This document shows positions 43,975 to 55,339 of a DNA stretch of 64,000 nt, in pieces. The stretch lies in assembly GCF_042477335.2 (NCBI RefSeq), contig NC_091727.1, positions 126,077,501 through 126,141,500 of the forward strand, read 5' to 3'. The notes beneath the pieces are model-generated. The model made no database searches. It worked only from the letters and a program-made list of their open reading frames with translations, and had not been told where the DNA came from. The DNA is from Ovis canadensis. Lineage: Eukaryota; Chordata; Mammalia; Artiodactyla; Bovidae. A program made the translations under genes and the position numbers. The first letter of the stretch is position 1. Each line of letters opens with the position of its first letter.

Positions 43975-44381
43975 TGTTAACAGAAAAACTCCATTTTGTA
44001 AGTTTCTGGGAAAAGAGCCTTTGGAAATCCCCTGACCTCACCCCACCGCCCACGAGCCAATTGGACCCCAGACCAAAATCTCCTGACTTAACACTCAGGA
44101 ACTTGTGGTCTACCTAGACAATAGGGACCAATCAAGAACCAACACACAACGCTTTGAAAGAAAGTGACCAATCAGACGTTCCCCTACCTAGAAATCCTTT
44201 TTTTTCCATGTATACTCCCTATATAAGCAAAGTAATCCAAAACCTGGGGCTCCTCCCTATAGCCGCTGTGTTGGTATCAGTGGGAGCCTTGCTCGAGCTT
44301 GGTAATAAAAACTTTCTTGCTTTTGCATCGGATATCACCTCTCTTGTGGTCATTGGGAGGTTTCGCGACTTGGACATAACA
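43975..44381 (+). mobile_element. Solo LTR of an endogenous retrovirus
   Basis: Several LTR hallmarks occur in order: three CCAAT-type motifs ('gagccaattggac', 'ggaccaatcaag', 'gtgaccaatcagacg'), a TATA box 'cctatataagc' at about 44219, a polyadenylation signal in 'ggtaataaaaactttcttgc' about 70 bases further on, and a GT-rich downstream element. The right end '...ggacataaca' pairs with TGTTA at 43975 as a short inverted repeat; another possible start is TGTAGC at 43945. No retroviral coding sequence adjoins it. The arrangement suggests a gammaretrovirus-like (class I) LTR by inference. I see no clear target-site duplication. Confidence 0.72.
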
Positions 44382-44494
44382 TAGCCTCTGCCTGTCAGCT
44401 CCTGGGTTCCCCTGGGATGAAGATACATTTTACAATTTATTGTAAAATTGGCAGTGCCTTATTGTGTAATGTTAGAAGAAATTGCAAGGAAATA

Positions 44495-44780
44495 ACAATA
44501 CCTAACATTTATCATGGAGAAGGAAATGGTAACCCACTCCAGTATTCTTGCCTGGGAAATTCCATGGATAGAGGAGCCTGATGGGCTATAGTCCATGGGG
44601 TCACAAAGAATCAGACACGACTGAGCAGAAAACACTTCTACAACATTTATCAGTTGCTTATTACATGCCAGATACCTTATATATTGTCTTCTTGAGTCCT
44701 CACAACAACCCTGGGAGATACTATATCCATTTTACAGAAGAGGACAATGAGGCTTGGCAGAGGGAGGGTGGTAAAGCTAC
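44495..44780 (-). repeat. MIR SINE split by a BovA
   Basis: 'aacaatacctaacatttatca', then after the SINE 'gttgcttattacatgccagatacc', 'tcctcacaacaaccctgggagatactatatccattttacagaagaggacaatgagg', the reversed MIR. Confidence 0.85.
44515..44641 (+). mobile_element. BovA SINE inserted in a MIR
   Basis: AACATTTATCA flanks it exactly (44504-44514 and 44642-44652). It starts at 'tggagaaggaaatgg', so it lacks a tRNA-like head. Confidence 0.93.
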
Positions 44781-45230
44781 CTAAGTTTGTTTGCTGTGGA
44801 ATTTGACTACTGGCCAGTTTGACCCTAGAGTCTAGCACATCACTACTGTGCTGACCTTCCCCATCATGTAATCCCTGGGGCCTCTTTTGTCCATGCTTTT
44901 CTTTTTATTTATTTATTTATTTATTTTAGTTTTTTATTTTTAAAATTTTAAAATCTTTAATTCTTACATGCGTTCCCAAACATGAACCCCCCTCCCACCT
45001 CCCTCCCCACAACATCTCTCTGGGTCATCCCCATGCACCAGCCCCAAGCATGCTGCACCCTGCATCAGACATAGACTGGCGATTCAATTCTTACATGATA
45101 GTATACATGTTAGAATTCCCATTCTCCCAAATCATCCCACCCTCTCCCTCTCCCTCTGAGTCCAAAAGTCCGTTATACACATCTGTTTCTCCTTTCCTGT
45201 CTTGCATACAGGGTCGTCATTGCCATCTTC

Positions 45231-48200
45231 CTAAATTCCATATATATGTGTTAGTATACTGTATTGGTGTTTTTCTTTCTGGCTTACTTCACTCTGTATA
45301 ATTGGCTCCAGTTTCGTCCATCTCATCAGAACTGATTCAAATGAATTCTTTTTAACGGCTGAGTAATACTCCATTGTGTATATGTACCACTGCTTTCTTA
45401 TCCATTCATCTGCTGATGGACATCTAGGTTGCTTCCATGTCCTAGCTATTATAAACAGTGCTGCGATGAACATTGGGGTACATGTGTCTCTTTCAATTCT
45501 GGTTTCCTTGGTGTGTATGCCCAGCAGTGGGATTGCTGGGTCATAAGGTAGTTCTATTTGCAATTTTTTAAGGAATCTCCACACTGTTCTCCATAGTGGC
45601 TGTACTAGTTTGCATTCCCACCAACAGTGTAGGAGGGTTCCCTTTTCTCCACACCCTCTCCAGCATTTATTGCTTGCAGATTTTTGGATCGCAGCCATTC
45701 TGACTGGTGTGAAGTGGTACCTCATTGTGGTTTTGATTTGCATTTCTCTAATAATGAGTGATGTTGAGCATCTTTTCATGTGTTTGTTAGCCATCTGTAT
45801 GTCTTCTTTGGAGAAATGTCTATTTAATTCTTTGGCCCATTTTTTGATTGGGTCGTTTATTTTTCTGGAATTGAGCTGCATAAGTTGCTTGTATATTTTT
45901 GAGATTAGTTGTTTGTCAGTTGCTTCATTTGCTATTATTTTCTCCCATTCAGAAGGCTGTCTTTTCACCTTGCTTATAGTTTCCTTTGTTGTGCAGAAGC
46001 TTTTAATTTTAATTAGATCCCACTTGTTTATTTTTGCTTTTATTTCCAGTATTCTGGGAGGTGGATCATAGAGGATCCTGCTGTGATTTATGTCTGAGAG
46101 TGTTTTGCCTATGTTCTCCTCTAGGAGTTTTATAGTTTCTGATCTTACATTTAGATCTTTAATCCATTTTGAGTTTATTTTTGTGTGCGGTGTTAGAAAG
46201 TGATCTAGTTTCATTCTTTTACAAGTGGTTGACCAGTTTTCCCAGCACCACTTGTCAAAGAGATTGTCTTTACTCCATTGTATATTCTTGCCTCCTTTGT
46301 CAAAGATAAGGTGTCCATATGTGTGTGGATTTATCTCTGGGCTTTCTATTTTGTTCCATTGATCTATATGTCTGTCTTTGTGCCAGTACCATACTGTCTT
46401 GATGACTGTGGCTTTGTAGTAGAGCCTGAAGTCAGGCAAGTTGATTCCTCCAGTTCCATTCTTCTTTCTCAAGATTGCTTTGGCTATTCGAGGTTTTTTT
46501 GTATTTCCATACAAATCTTGAAATTATTTGTTCTAGTTCTGTGAAAAATGTGGCTGGTAGCTTGATAGGGATTGCATTGAATTTGTAAATTGCTTTGGGT
46601 AGTATACTCATTTTCACTATATTGATTCTTCCAATCCATGAACATGGTATATTTCTCCATCTATTAGTGTCCTCTTTGATTTCTTTCATCAGTGTTTTAT
46701 AGTTTTCTATATACATGTCTTTAGTTTCTTTAGGTAGATATATTCCTAAGTATTTTATTCTTTTCGTTGCAATGGTGAATGGAATTGTTTCCTTAATTTC
46801 TTTTTCTACTTTCTCATTATTAGTGTATAGGAATGCAAGGGATTTCTGTGTGTTGATTTTATATCCTGCAACTTTACTATATTCATTGATTAGCTCTAGT
46901 AATTTTCTGGTGGAGTCTTTAGGGTTTTCCATGTAGAGGATCATGTCATCTAGAAACAGTGAGAGCTTTACTTCTTCTTTTCCAACTTGGATTCCTTTTA
47001 TTTCTTTTTCTGCTCTGATTGCTGTGGCCAAAACGTCCAGAACTATGTTGAATAGTAGCGGTGAAAGTGGACACCCTTGTCTTGTTCCTGACTTTAGGGG
47101 AAATGCTTTCAATTTTTCACCGTTGAGGATAATGTTTGCTGTGGGTTTGTCATATATAGCTTTTATTATGTTGAGGTATGTTCCTTCTATTCCTGCTTTC
47201 TGGAGAGTTTTTATCATAAATGGATGTTGAATTTTGTCAAAGGCCTTTTCTGCATCTATTGAGATAATCATATGGTTTTTATTTTTCAGTTTGTTAATGT
47301 GGTGAATTACATTGATTGATTTGCAGATATTGAAGAATCCTTGCATCCCTGGGATAAAGCCCACTTGGTCATGGTGTATGATCTTTTTAATGTGTTGGAT
47401 TCTGATTGCTAGAATTTTGTTAAGGATTTTTGCATCTATGTTCATCAGTGATATTGGCCTGTAGTTTTCTTTTTTTGTGACATCTTTGTCAGGTTTTGGT
47501 ATTAGTGTGATGGTGGCCTCATAGAATGAGTTTGGAAGTTTACCTTCCTCTGCAATTTTCTGGAAGAGTTTGAGGAGGATAGGTGTTAGCTCTTCTCGAA
47601 ATTTTTGGTAGAATTCAGCTATGAAGCCGTCTGGACCTGGGCTTTTGTTTGCTGGAAGATTTCTGATTACAGTTTCAATTTCCGTGCTTGTGATGGGTCT
47701 GTTAAGATTTTCTATTTCTTCCTGGTTCAGTTTTGGAAAATTGTACTTTTCTAAGAATTTGTCCATTTCTTCCACGTTGTCCATTTTATTGGCATACAAC
47801 TGCTGATAGTAGTCTCTAATGATCCTTTGTATTTCTGTGTTGTCTGTTGTGATCTCTCCATTTTCATTTCTAATTTTTTGGATTTGATTTTTTCTCTCTT
47901 TGCTTATTGATGAGTCTGGCTAATGGTTTGTCAATTTTATTTATCCTTTCAAAGAACCAGCTTTTGGCTTTGTTGATTTTTGCTATGGTCTCTTTTGTTT
48001 CTTTTGCATTTATTTCTGCCCTAATTTTTAAGATTTCTTTCCTTCTACTAACTCTGGGGTTCTCCAATTCTTCCTTTTCTAGTTGCTTTAGTTGTAGAGT
48101 TAGGTTATTTATTTGACTTTTTTCTTGTTTCTTGAGGTATGCCTGTATTGCTATGAACTTTCCTCTTAGCACTGCTTTTATAGTGTCCCACAGGTTTTGG

Positions 48201-49048
48201 GTTGTTGTGTTTTCATTTTCATTAGTTTCTATGCATGTTTTGATTTCTTTTTTGATTTCTTCTGTGATTTGTTGGTTATTCAGAAGTGTGTTGTTCAACC
48301 TCCATATGTTGGAATTTTTAATAGTTTTTCTCCTGTAATTGAGATCTAATCTTAATGCATTATGGTCAGAAAAGATGCTTGGAATGATTTTGATTTTTTT
48401 GAATTTATCAAGTTTAGACTTATGGCCCAGGATGTGATCTATCCTGGAGAAGGTTCCATGAGCACTTGAAAAAAAGGTGAAATTCATTGTTTTGGGGTGA
48501 AATGTCCTATAGATATCAATTAGGTCTAACCGATCTAATGTATCATTTAAAGTTTGTGTTTCTTTGTTAATTTTCTGTTTAGTTGATCTGTCCATAGGTG
48601 TGAGTGGTGTATTAAAGTCTCCCACTATTATTGTGTTATTGTTGATTTCCCCTTTCATACTTGTTAGCATTTGTCTTACATATTGCAGTGCTCCTATATT
48701 GGGTACATATATATTTATAATTGTTATATCTTCTTCTTGGATTGTTCCTTTGATCATTATGTAGTGGCCTTCTTTGTCTCTTCTCACAGCCTTTGTTTTA
48801 AAGTCTATTTTATCAGATATGAGTATTGCCACTCCTGCTTTCTTTTGGTCTCTATTTGCGTGGGATATCTTTTTCCTGCCCTTTACTTTCAGTCTGTATG
48901 TGTCCCTTGTTTTGAGGTGGGTCTCTTGTAAGCAGCATATAGAGGGGTCTTGTTTTTGTATCCATTCGGCCAGTCTTTGTCTTTTGGTTGGGGCATTCAA
49001 CCCATTTACGTTTAAGGTAATTATTGATAAGTATAATCCCATTACCAT
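45231..49048 (-). pseudogene. L1 ORF2 (endonuclease-reverse transcriptase), two frameshifts
   Basis: ORF2p nicks DNA and copies L1 RNA at the nick. The coding span of about 1,272 codons has normal length but lies in three frames. Segment 1 (49048-47870, 392 aa) is the endonuclease, with catalytic-type residues in place: LQETH (E42), GDFNTP (D144, N146), SRIDHILG (D204) and FSDHN (D228, H229). Segment 2 (47799-46432, 455 aa) is the reverse transcriptase: [33 protein letters not shown]. Its active-site block reads [10 protein letters not shown], with Leu where the other L1 here has Ala. Segment 3 (46514-45231, 427 aa) holds the C-terminal domain with the C-x3-C-x7-H-x4-C knuckle. The second break coincides with an A-run (about 46494-46500) that is one base longer than the frame requires. 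The first lies between 47870 and 47900. Confidence 0.93.
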
Positions 49049-49099
49049 TTACTTTATTGTTTTGGGTTCGGGTTTATACACCCTTTTCGTGTTTCCTGT

Positions 49100-50026
49100 C
49101 TAGAGAATATCCTTTAGAATTTGTTTGAGAGCTGGTTTGGTGGTGCTGAATTCTCTCAGCTTTTGCTTGTCTGTAAAGCTTTTGATTTCTCCTTCGTATT
49201 TGAATGAGATCTTTGCTGGGTACAGTAATCTGGGCTGTAGGTTATTGTCTTTCATCACTTTAAGTATGTCTTGCCATTCCCTCCTGGCCTGAAGAGTTTC
49301 TATTGAAAGATCAGCTGTTATCCTTATGGGAATCCCCTTGTGTGTTATTTGTTGTTTTTCCCTTGCTGCTTTTAATATTTGTTCTTTGTGTTTGATCTTT
49401 GTTAATTTGATTAATATGTGTCTTGGGGTGTTTCGCCTTGGGTTTATCCTATTTGGAACTCTCTGTGTTTCTTGGACTTGGGTGATTATTTCCTTCCCCA
49501 TTTTAGGGAAGTTTTCAACTATTATCTCCTCAAGGATTTTCTCATGATCTTTCTTTCTGTCTTCTTCTTCTGGGACTCCTATAATTCGAATGTTGGAGCG
49601 TTTCATATTGTCCTGGAGGTCTCTGAGATTGTCCTCGTTTCTTTTAATTCGTTTTTCTTGTTTCCTCTCTGATTCATTTATTTCTACCATTCTATCTTCT
49701 ATTTCATTAATCCTATCTTCTGCCTCCGTTATTCTACTATTTGTTGCCTCCAGAGTGTTTCTGATTTCATTTATTGCGTTATTCATTATATTTTGACTCT
49801 TTTTTATTTCTTCTAGGTCCTTGTTAAACCTTTCTTCCATCTTCTCAATCCTTGTCTCTAGGCTATTTATCTGTGATTCCATTTTGATTTCAAGATTTTG
49901 GATCATTTTCACTATCAATATTCGGAATTCCTTCTCTGGTAGATTCCCTACTTCTTCCTCTTTTGTTTGGTTTGGTGGGCAACTCTCCTGTTCCTTCACC
50001 TGCTGAGTATTCCTCTGTCTCTTCAT
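49100..50026 (-). CDS. L1 ORF1 protein (RNA-binding chaperone), 308 aa, uninterrupted
   Basis: ORF1p coats L1 RNA as a trimer in the cytoplasm and helps strand exchange at the target. The visible order fits the family. A charged N-terminus is followed by a long heptad-rich coiled coil (about residues 40-145, e.g. INSLETRIEKMEERFNKDLEEI). Then comes an RRM-like domain beginning SNIRIIGVPEEE (about 145-240) and a C-terminal domain with TADLSIETLQARREW and YPAKISFKYEGEIKSF. Length is in the usual range. The start at 50026 opens the frame with MKRQRNTQQVKEQE; another methionine 82 bases upstream lies in a different frame and encodes the beginning of a different, short product. Expression would need the L1 5' UTR promoter, and whether it is expressed cannot be seen here. 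Confidence 0.9.
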   Translation of the reverse strand: MKRQRNTQQVKEQESCPPNQTKEEEVGNLPEKEFRILIVKMIQNLEIKMESQINSLETRIEKMEERFNKDLEEIKKSQNIMNNAINEIRNTLEATNSRITEAEDRINEIEDRMVEINESERKQEKRIKRNEDNLRDLQDNMKRSNIRIIGVPEEEDRKKDHEKILEEIIVENFPKMGKEIITQVQETQRVPNRINPRRNTPRHILIKLTKIKHKEQILKAAREKQQITHKGIPIRITADLSIETLQARREWQDILKVMKDNNLQPRLLYPAKISFKYEGEIKSFTDKQKLREFSTTKPALKQILKDIL

Positions 50027-52658
50027 CTTGGTTATATTGCTGCGTTTGGGGTGGCCTTTTTATATTCTGGTAATTTGTGGAGTTCTCTTTATTATGGAGC
50101 TTCCTCACTTTGGGTGGGGTTCTATCAGTGGCTTGTCAAGGTTTCCTGGTTAGGGAGGCTTGTGTTGGAGTTTTGGTGGGTGGAGCTGGGTTTCTTCTCT
50201 CTGGAGTGCAGTGGAGTGACCCGTAATGGGTTATGAGACATCAAAGTTTTGGGATAATTTTGAGCTGCCTGAATATTAAAGCTCAGGGGAGTGTTCCTGT
50301 GTTGCTGGAGAATTTGCGTGGTATGTCTTGTTTTGGAACTTGTTGGCCCTTGGGTGGAGCTTGGTTTCGGTGTAGGTATGAAGGCATTTGATGGCTCCTA
50401 TTGCTTAATGTTCCCTGAATTCAAGAGTTCTCCAATGTTTTCAGGCTTTGGATTTAAGCCTCCTGCTTCTGGTTTTCAGTTTTATTTTTACAGTAGCCTC
50501 TAGACTTCTCCATCTATACAGCACCGATGATAAAACATCTAGGTTAAAGATGAAAAGTTTCTCCACATTGAGGGACACTCAGAGAGGTTCACTGAGTTAC
50601 AAGGAGAAGAGTAGATGGAGGGGGTAGTTAGAGGTAACTGGAATGAGATGCGGTGAGATCAAAAGAGGAGAGAGCAAGCTAGCCAGTAGTCACTTCCTTA
50701 TGTGCGCTCTATAGTCTGGACCGCTCAGAGGTATTTACAGAGTTATACGGGGAAGAGGAGAGGGGGGAAGTAGACAGAGCTGACCAGGAGGATAAGAGAG
50801 AGGAATGAGTAGGAGAGAGACAAATCCTGCCAGTAACCAGTTCCTTAGGTGTTCTCCACCGTCTGGAACACACAGAGATTCACAGAGTTGGATAGAGAAG
50901 AGATGGGGGAGAAAAGAGACAGAGGCCACCTGGTGGAGAAAAAGGAGAGTCCAGAGGAGGAGAGAGTGGTCAAGCCAGTAATCTCGCTCTCAGGTAAACT
51001 TGGGTAGTGAAGTTTGGGTTTTTAAATGTACAAAATTGACAACAAAAACCTAAGAGCAAAGATTAAAAATCTAGAGTAGAGGTTGGATTTTCAAAGATAC
51101 AATATTAAAGAAAAGCAGAAGGAAAAAGGAAGAAAGAAAAAAAAGAATTATTAAAAAACAAACAAACAAACAAACAAACAAAAAACCACCAACAACCATC
51201 CAAAGACTATATATGGTGTTTGCCTTAATTAAAAAAAATAAGTCTTTTTTTTTTAAATAGTAATAATAGGTTATAGAAATAAAAATTAGAGGAGAAATAG
51301 AAGACTTAACAATTAAAAAAAGTTAGAAAAAAGAAAAAAAACCAAAAAACAAAAAAGCAAAAAAAAAAAAAAAAGGAGTGATTTTAAAAATAGTAAAAAT
51401 ATATCTTGCCCTTCTCTGGTGTTATGGGCCGTGTGGGATCACTTCCAAGGCGGTTCCCTCTGTTTAACTTCTTCTGTTTCCTGGTTTTTTAGGCTCACTA
51501 GTTCAGTCGTGCTGTGGGGAGGGGGGATGCTGCAAACAAATAGCACTGTCGTGTGCACACAGTATCTCTGCCCCGCTTGACCTGCCCTTTCTCGCGGTGC
51601 ACAAACCGCTCCGGCTCTAGGATGCTCAGCCGGGAACCATCTGGGGCCGGCCCTAGGCTGCGTGCACTTCCCCGGTCCAAGCTGCTCAGGTTTGCCGCTC
51701 AGGCAGCCCTCAGAGGCACAAATTCGGCTGGGACTGTGCTTTGTGCCCTTCCCAGGTCCGAGTAGCTCAGGAGTTTGGCGAGCGCGATCGCCGCGGCTTG
51801 TCACCTTTTCTGCCGCTGCTGCTCAGCTCTCTGGGTGGACCGCTGGCGCACCCCTGAGGCAGACTGTGACTGTCCAGCACCCCCAGAAGTCTTAGCAAAG
51901 GAGCCTGCTTGCAGTTAGGTAAGTAAAGTCTCTCCGGGTCTGCAATTGCCCCTTTCCAGTCCTTACGGCTCTGGCTGCCTGTCCCCGGCGGGGGATGGTC
52001 TGCAGCCGGCTTTTCCATTCCATCCTTTGTTCTGTGCTCGGTCCTGGCGGTGTCTTATGTTTGAGCTTTTCACGTGGTAGCTATCCCACAGTCTGGGTTG
52101 CTAGCCCAAGTTAGATTGTTCTGGTTGCGCGTGGGGCGTTCCTGCCCGATTCTTACAAAGCTCTGCAGCCCACGCCTCCCACACGTCCCTGCCCTGCCCC
52201 CACTTCCCAATGGCGGATGCAGGCGTCTGTGCTGCTTTTCCGCTGGGGGAGTTACTGTTGGGCTTGTAATCTGTTGGTTTTAATTATTTATCTATTTTTC
52301 CTTCCTGTTATGTTGCCCTCTGTGTTTCCTAGGCTCGCCACAGACTCGGCAGGGAGAGTGTTTCCTGGTGTTTGGAAACCTCTCTTCTTAAAATTCCCTT
52401 CCCGGGACGGGCTTCCCTTCCTGGGACGGAGCTCCCTCCCCACCTCCTTTGTCTCCTTTTTCGTCTTTTATATTTTTTCCTACCTGTTTTTGAAGACAAT
52501 GGTCTGCTTTTCTGGTTGCCTGATGTCCTCTGCCAGCCTATAGAAGTTGTTTTGTGGAGTTTGCTCGGCGTTGAAATGTTCTTTTGAGGAATTTGTGAGG
52601 GAGAAAGTGGTCTTCCCGTCCTATTCCTCCGCCATCTTTTCTCTCCCCCCCCTCCCCC
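50027..52658 (-). promoter_or_regulatory. L1 5' UTR and internal promoter region
   Basis: The untranslated leader is CpG-rich in its distal part (51.42-52.64 kb; for example 'gagcgcgatcgccgcgg' and 'ccccggcggggg'). In its proximal part it is purine-rich and then A-rich, with (CAAA)n at 51163-51183. AAAAGATGGC on the element strand (52631-52640), within 30 bases of its start, resembles the YY1-binding site that positions transcription in human L1. CpG density makes it a likely methylation target. The roughly 60-120-codon frames in it are composition artefacts. Confidence 0.8.
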
Positions 52659-52671
52659 GTCCATGCTTTTC

Positions 52672-53149
52672 AAAGAGCCCAGTGGTACCCTTCCTATCTG
52701 GCGCTAACAATGTACTCCCCTGAACCCAGAAGAAAAAAAAGGACATTCCTCAGCTTCTTTCTGGGTTGTCTTAAATGGAAAACAAATGCAACCTGTTGAC
52801 ATGTTGATATTCACTGTGTCAAAGTGAAGTGCTGGTGGTGTAAGGGTTACCTTTGCTAATGTAGATGTGTGGCCTCCAACCCTCCTCCAGAGAGTAGCTT
52901 CCTGATTTGCCCAGCTCTGTTCTTTTACTTTTCTGCCATGAGCAATGTCATCTATCTCCAGGCCAGAGTCTCCACCAGCACATATGCCATCACTGGGTGA
53001 ATTACAAAGAGGCAGCCCTGCTAGGACAAACTCAGGGAAAGGTGTGCCTTTCTCAGGGCTGATGCAAACCCAAGCCAGAGCATAGAGCTTGGGAAATGGG
53101 GATTACAGAGTGTATTTCAGGTTCCACTCCCTTCCCTCCAGAACCCTAG
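52672..53149. other. Unassigned DNA
   Basis: Pre-insertion flank of the full-length L1. It resumes the sequence found left of 44889. No gene or repeat recognised. Confidence 0.45.
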
Positions 53150-53420
53150 TGGAGGAGACATCTACTTAATCTTCTACTGCCTTGGAGCAGCCTTGCTCCA
53201 AGCTCACCACCCCTAACCTACAAGGGTCTCCTCCTCTTTTGACTTTGAAGGACTCCTTGTGTATTGGAGCTTTAGAAAATGGTTCCCTAAGAAATCATCC
53301 CTGGATTACTCCCCAAGTAGATATATTGAGAGCAAGGCTGATCAGGTATCTATTGCTATACTTCTCATAAGACCTAGCACAGGCCTGGGTGCCTAGGAAC
53401 CAGTCACTAATAAATATGGA
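53150..53420 (+). repeat. Possible L2 LINE 3' end
   Basis: 'cataagacctagcacaggcctgggtgcctaggaaccagtcactaataaat' resembles the L2 end. The upstream match is weak. Confidence 0.4.
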
Positions 53421-54099
53421 AAGAGACAGAATTGTGGTCTGTGTAGGGGAAGGGCCACACAAAAATGGACATTGTCTGTCCCCAGAAATGATGCTACATG
53501 AACATTCAGCAACATCTGCCTATGTCTTATCCATTCCACCTCACCACAAATTCTCCCTGGAAACCACAGAGACTGTGATCAGCCCAACTCTGATCAAGTG
53601 GATTTGAGTGTCTTTGTTGTTCTCTTTGAGCCCAGGGGTGAATGTTGGAGTGATTGGCATTTTCCTAACATCCACAGGAACCTCTGCCCATCAGGGCCCA
53701 GGTAACTCAACCACGTCTGTGTGTGCTCACTGTAGCAGGAAACACAGACTCTGTGTATAAAACAGGAGAATACCTCAGGGAAATGAATACTCCTGAGAAC
53801 GGCAAGGTTCATATCTTGAAACTACATTTGCAGGCACTGAGGAAATCTATATTAATCAACTGAAATGGAAGGCCATTTTATTTCAGAGTCAGACTGGAGT
53901 CAATAGCTGGAAGGATTTTCAAGCAATACATTCTATTAAGCACTGAATTAGGTACCCAAGTGCTAGAGGATGGTGGGATAGAGTCCTGTGGGATGAGAAA
54001 GGAAAGAGTATTCTCGGGTGCTTAAAGAACTATTAAGGAAAAGAGAAGAAAGCCCTACACTCTTCCAGTCCTAATCTAGGTTGAAATTCGTTCTTCCTT
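53421..54099. other. Unassigned DNA
   Basis: No recognised repeat or gene. Frames of about 72 codons on both strands look incidental. Confidence 0.4.
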
Positions 54100-54345
54100 G
54101 GGATTTTGAAAACTTGGGGTAACATGCACACAACATAAAATATACCATCTTGACCATTTTTAGGTGTTCAGTTCTGTTGGGTTAAGTGATCCCCATTATT
54201 GTACAATCAATCTCTGGATTGATTTTCATCTTACAAAACTGAAACTTTGTACCCCCATTTCCCCTGCCATTCAGCCCTTGTCACCCACTCTTTCTGTGTC
54301 TATAATTTGACAACTCTAGGAACTTCAGAGAAGTGGAATCACTTC
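54100..54345 (-). mobile_element. L1M 3' UTR fragment
   Basis: Reversed old-L1 3' UTR: 'acaacataaaatataccatcttgaccatttttaggtg', 'ctgaaactttgtacccccattt' and 'ctttctgtgtctataatttgacaactctagg'. Confidence 0.7.
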
Positions 54346-55335
54346 CTTGGGACTTTTATACACATAATAGAGTCCATTTCTTATAAACATTTCTCATTAT
54401 AATGCCCAGATTGAGTCACAAAACACTCCCTTTGGCAAATCCCTTAACTCCTAATAGATTCGGTCTGTAGGAAGGCTTCTTCTTCTGCCCGTTAAGTGTG
54501 ACTGATTTTTTCATCCTCTATCCTGGTTCCTCTGTTCTTCTCACTCTACAGGTCCTTCTGAGCAATTTGACCCATAAGCTTTATGGGTACAGCCACCTGA
54601 ATTCTGTATCCTAGGTCTCCCTCCTGTGCTCTACACCAATACGTTCAGCTGACTACTGGGGACCTACACTCGGATGTATCCTAGGTTCCTCAGACCTGAC
54701 ATGTCCAAAGCTGAACACATCACCCACCCCGATACAATCTGCTCTTCCATTTGTGTTCCCTAGGTCAGAGAATGGCAATACCATCCACTTGACTGCCCAA
54801 GCAAGAGACTTAGGACCATTTTATCTCTTACCTCTCCACCAATCCTAGTATCCACTCAGTCATCAAGGCCTATGGATCTAGTCTTCTCCATTTCATGCAA
54901 CATCTGAGAATGATGATACAATGAAAGCATAATTCACTCTGTATGGAAAGTAGGCAAAGCAGGCCTCAGAGAACAGATACTCCAGTCAAGTGCTGAAGAA
55001 TAAGGAGAAATATGCCCAATGAACAGGTGACTAGATCACTGCAGGCAGACAAAGTAACCCCTATGCAGCTACATAGAGAAGAAAGAGCATTTGCAGAGAA
55101 CATCAAATAGTCCAGCATCCTTGGAGCATAGAGTGAAAGTCGGGAAACATGAATGGTTTGTGGAGTGCTTTGAACACTGTGTTGAAGTCATATTTTGCAA
55201 TGGAACAGCAATAAAAACCCCATCATGGATCACAGCTTTGTTATAGCAAAGGGGCTTGCATAACTCAATGAGCCATGCCCTTCAGGGCCACCCAAGATGG
55301 ATGAGTCACAGTGAAGAGTTCTGACAAAATGTGAT
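54346..55335. other. Unassigned DNA, probably including ancient repeat
   Basis: The stretch 54.70-54.90 kb has the look of an old dispersed mammalian repeat, but I cannot name the family with confidence. Confidence 0.35.
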
Positions 55336-55339
55336 CCAC

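Larger units (their letters stand above)
44902..52658 (-). mobile_element. Full-length ruminant L1, antisense, with perfect target-site duplication
   Basis: This 7.76-kb element has every part of an L1. On the minus strand these are a 5' UTR of about 2.6 kb, ORF1, a 51-base spacer, ORF2, a 3' UTR of about 330 bases and a T-rich (reversed A-rich) end. GTCCATGCTTTTC flanks it exactly (44889-44901 and 52659-52671). This shows a single target-primed insertion with no 5' truncation and no later loss of either junction. The first bases on its own strand are a G-rich run and then AAGATGGCGG, a start like that of other mammalian L1s. ORF1 is open; ORF2 has two frameshifts, so the copy cannot move itself. 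Confidence 0.97.

Noticed and set aside
45610..50236. Many plus-strand frames rich in Phe, Ser, Leu and Ile
   Set aside because: They are the antisense of L1 ORF1 and ORF2 and resemble membrane proteins only because of T-rich sequence.
51439..52673. Frames of 60-121 codons in a GC-rich stretch, first considered as a second CpG-island gene
   Set aside because: The stretch lies between the L1 ORF1 and the L1 target-site duplication and is the L1 5' UTR, not host sequence.
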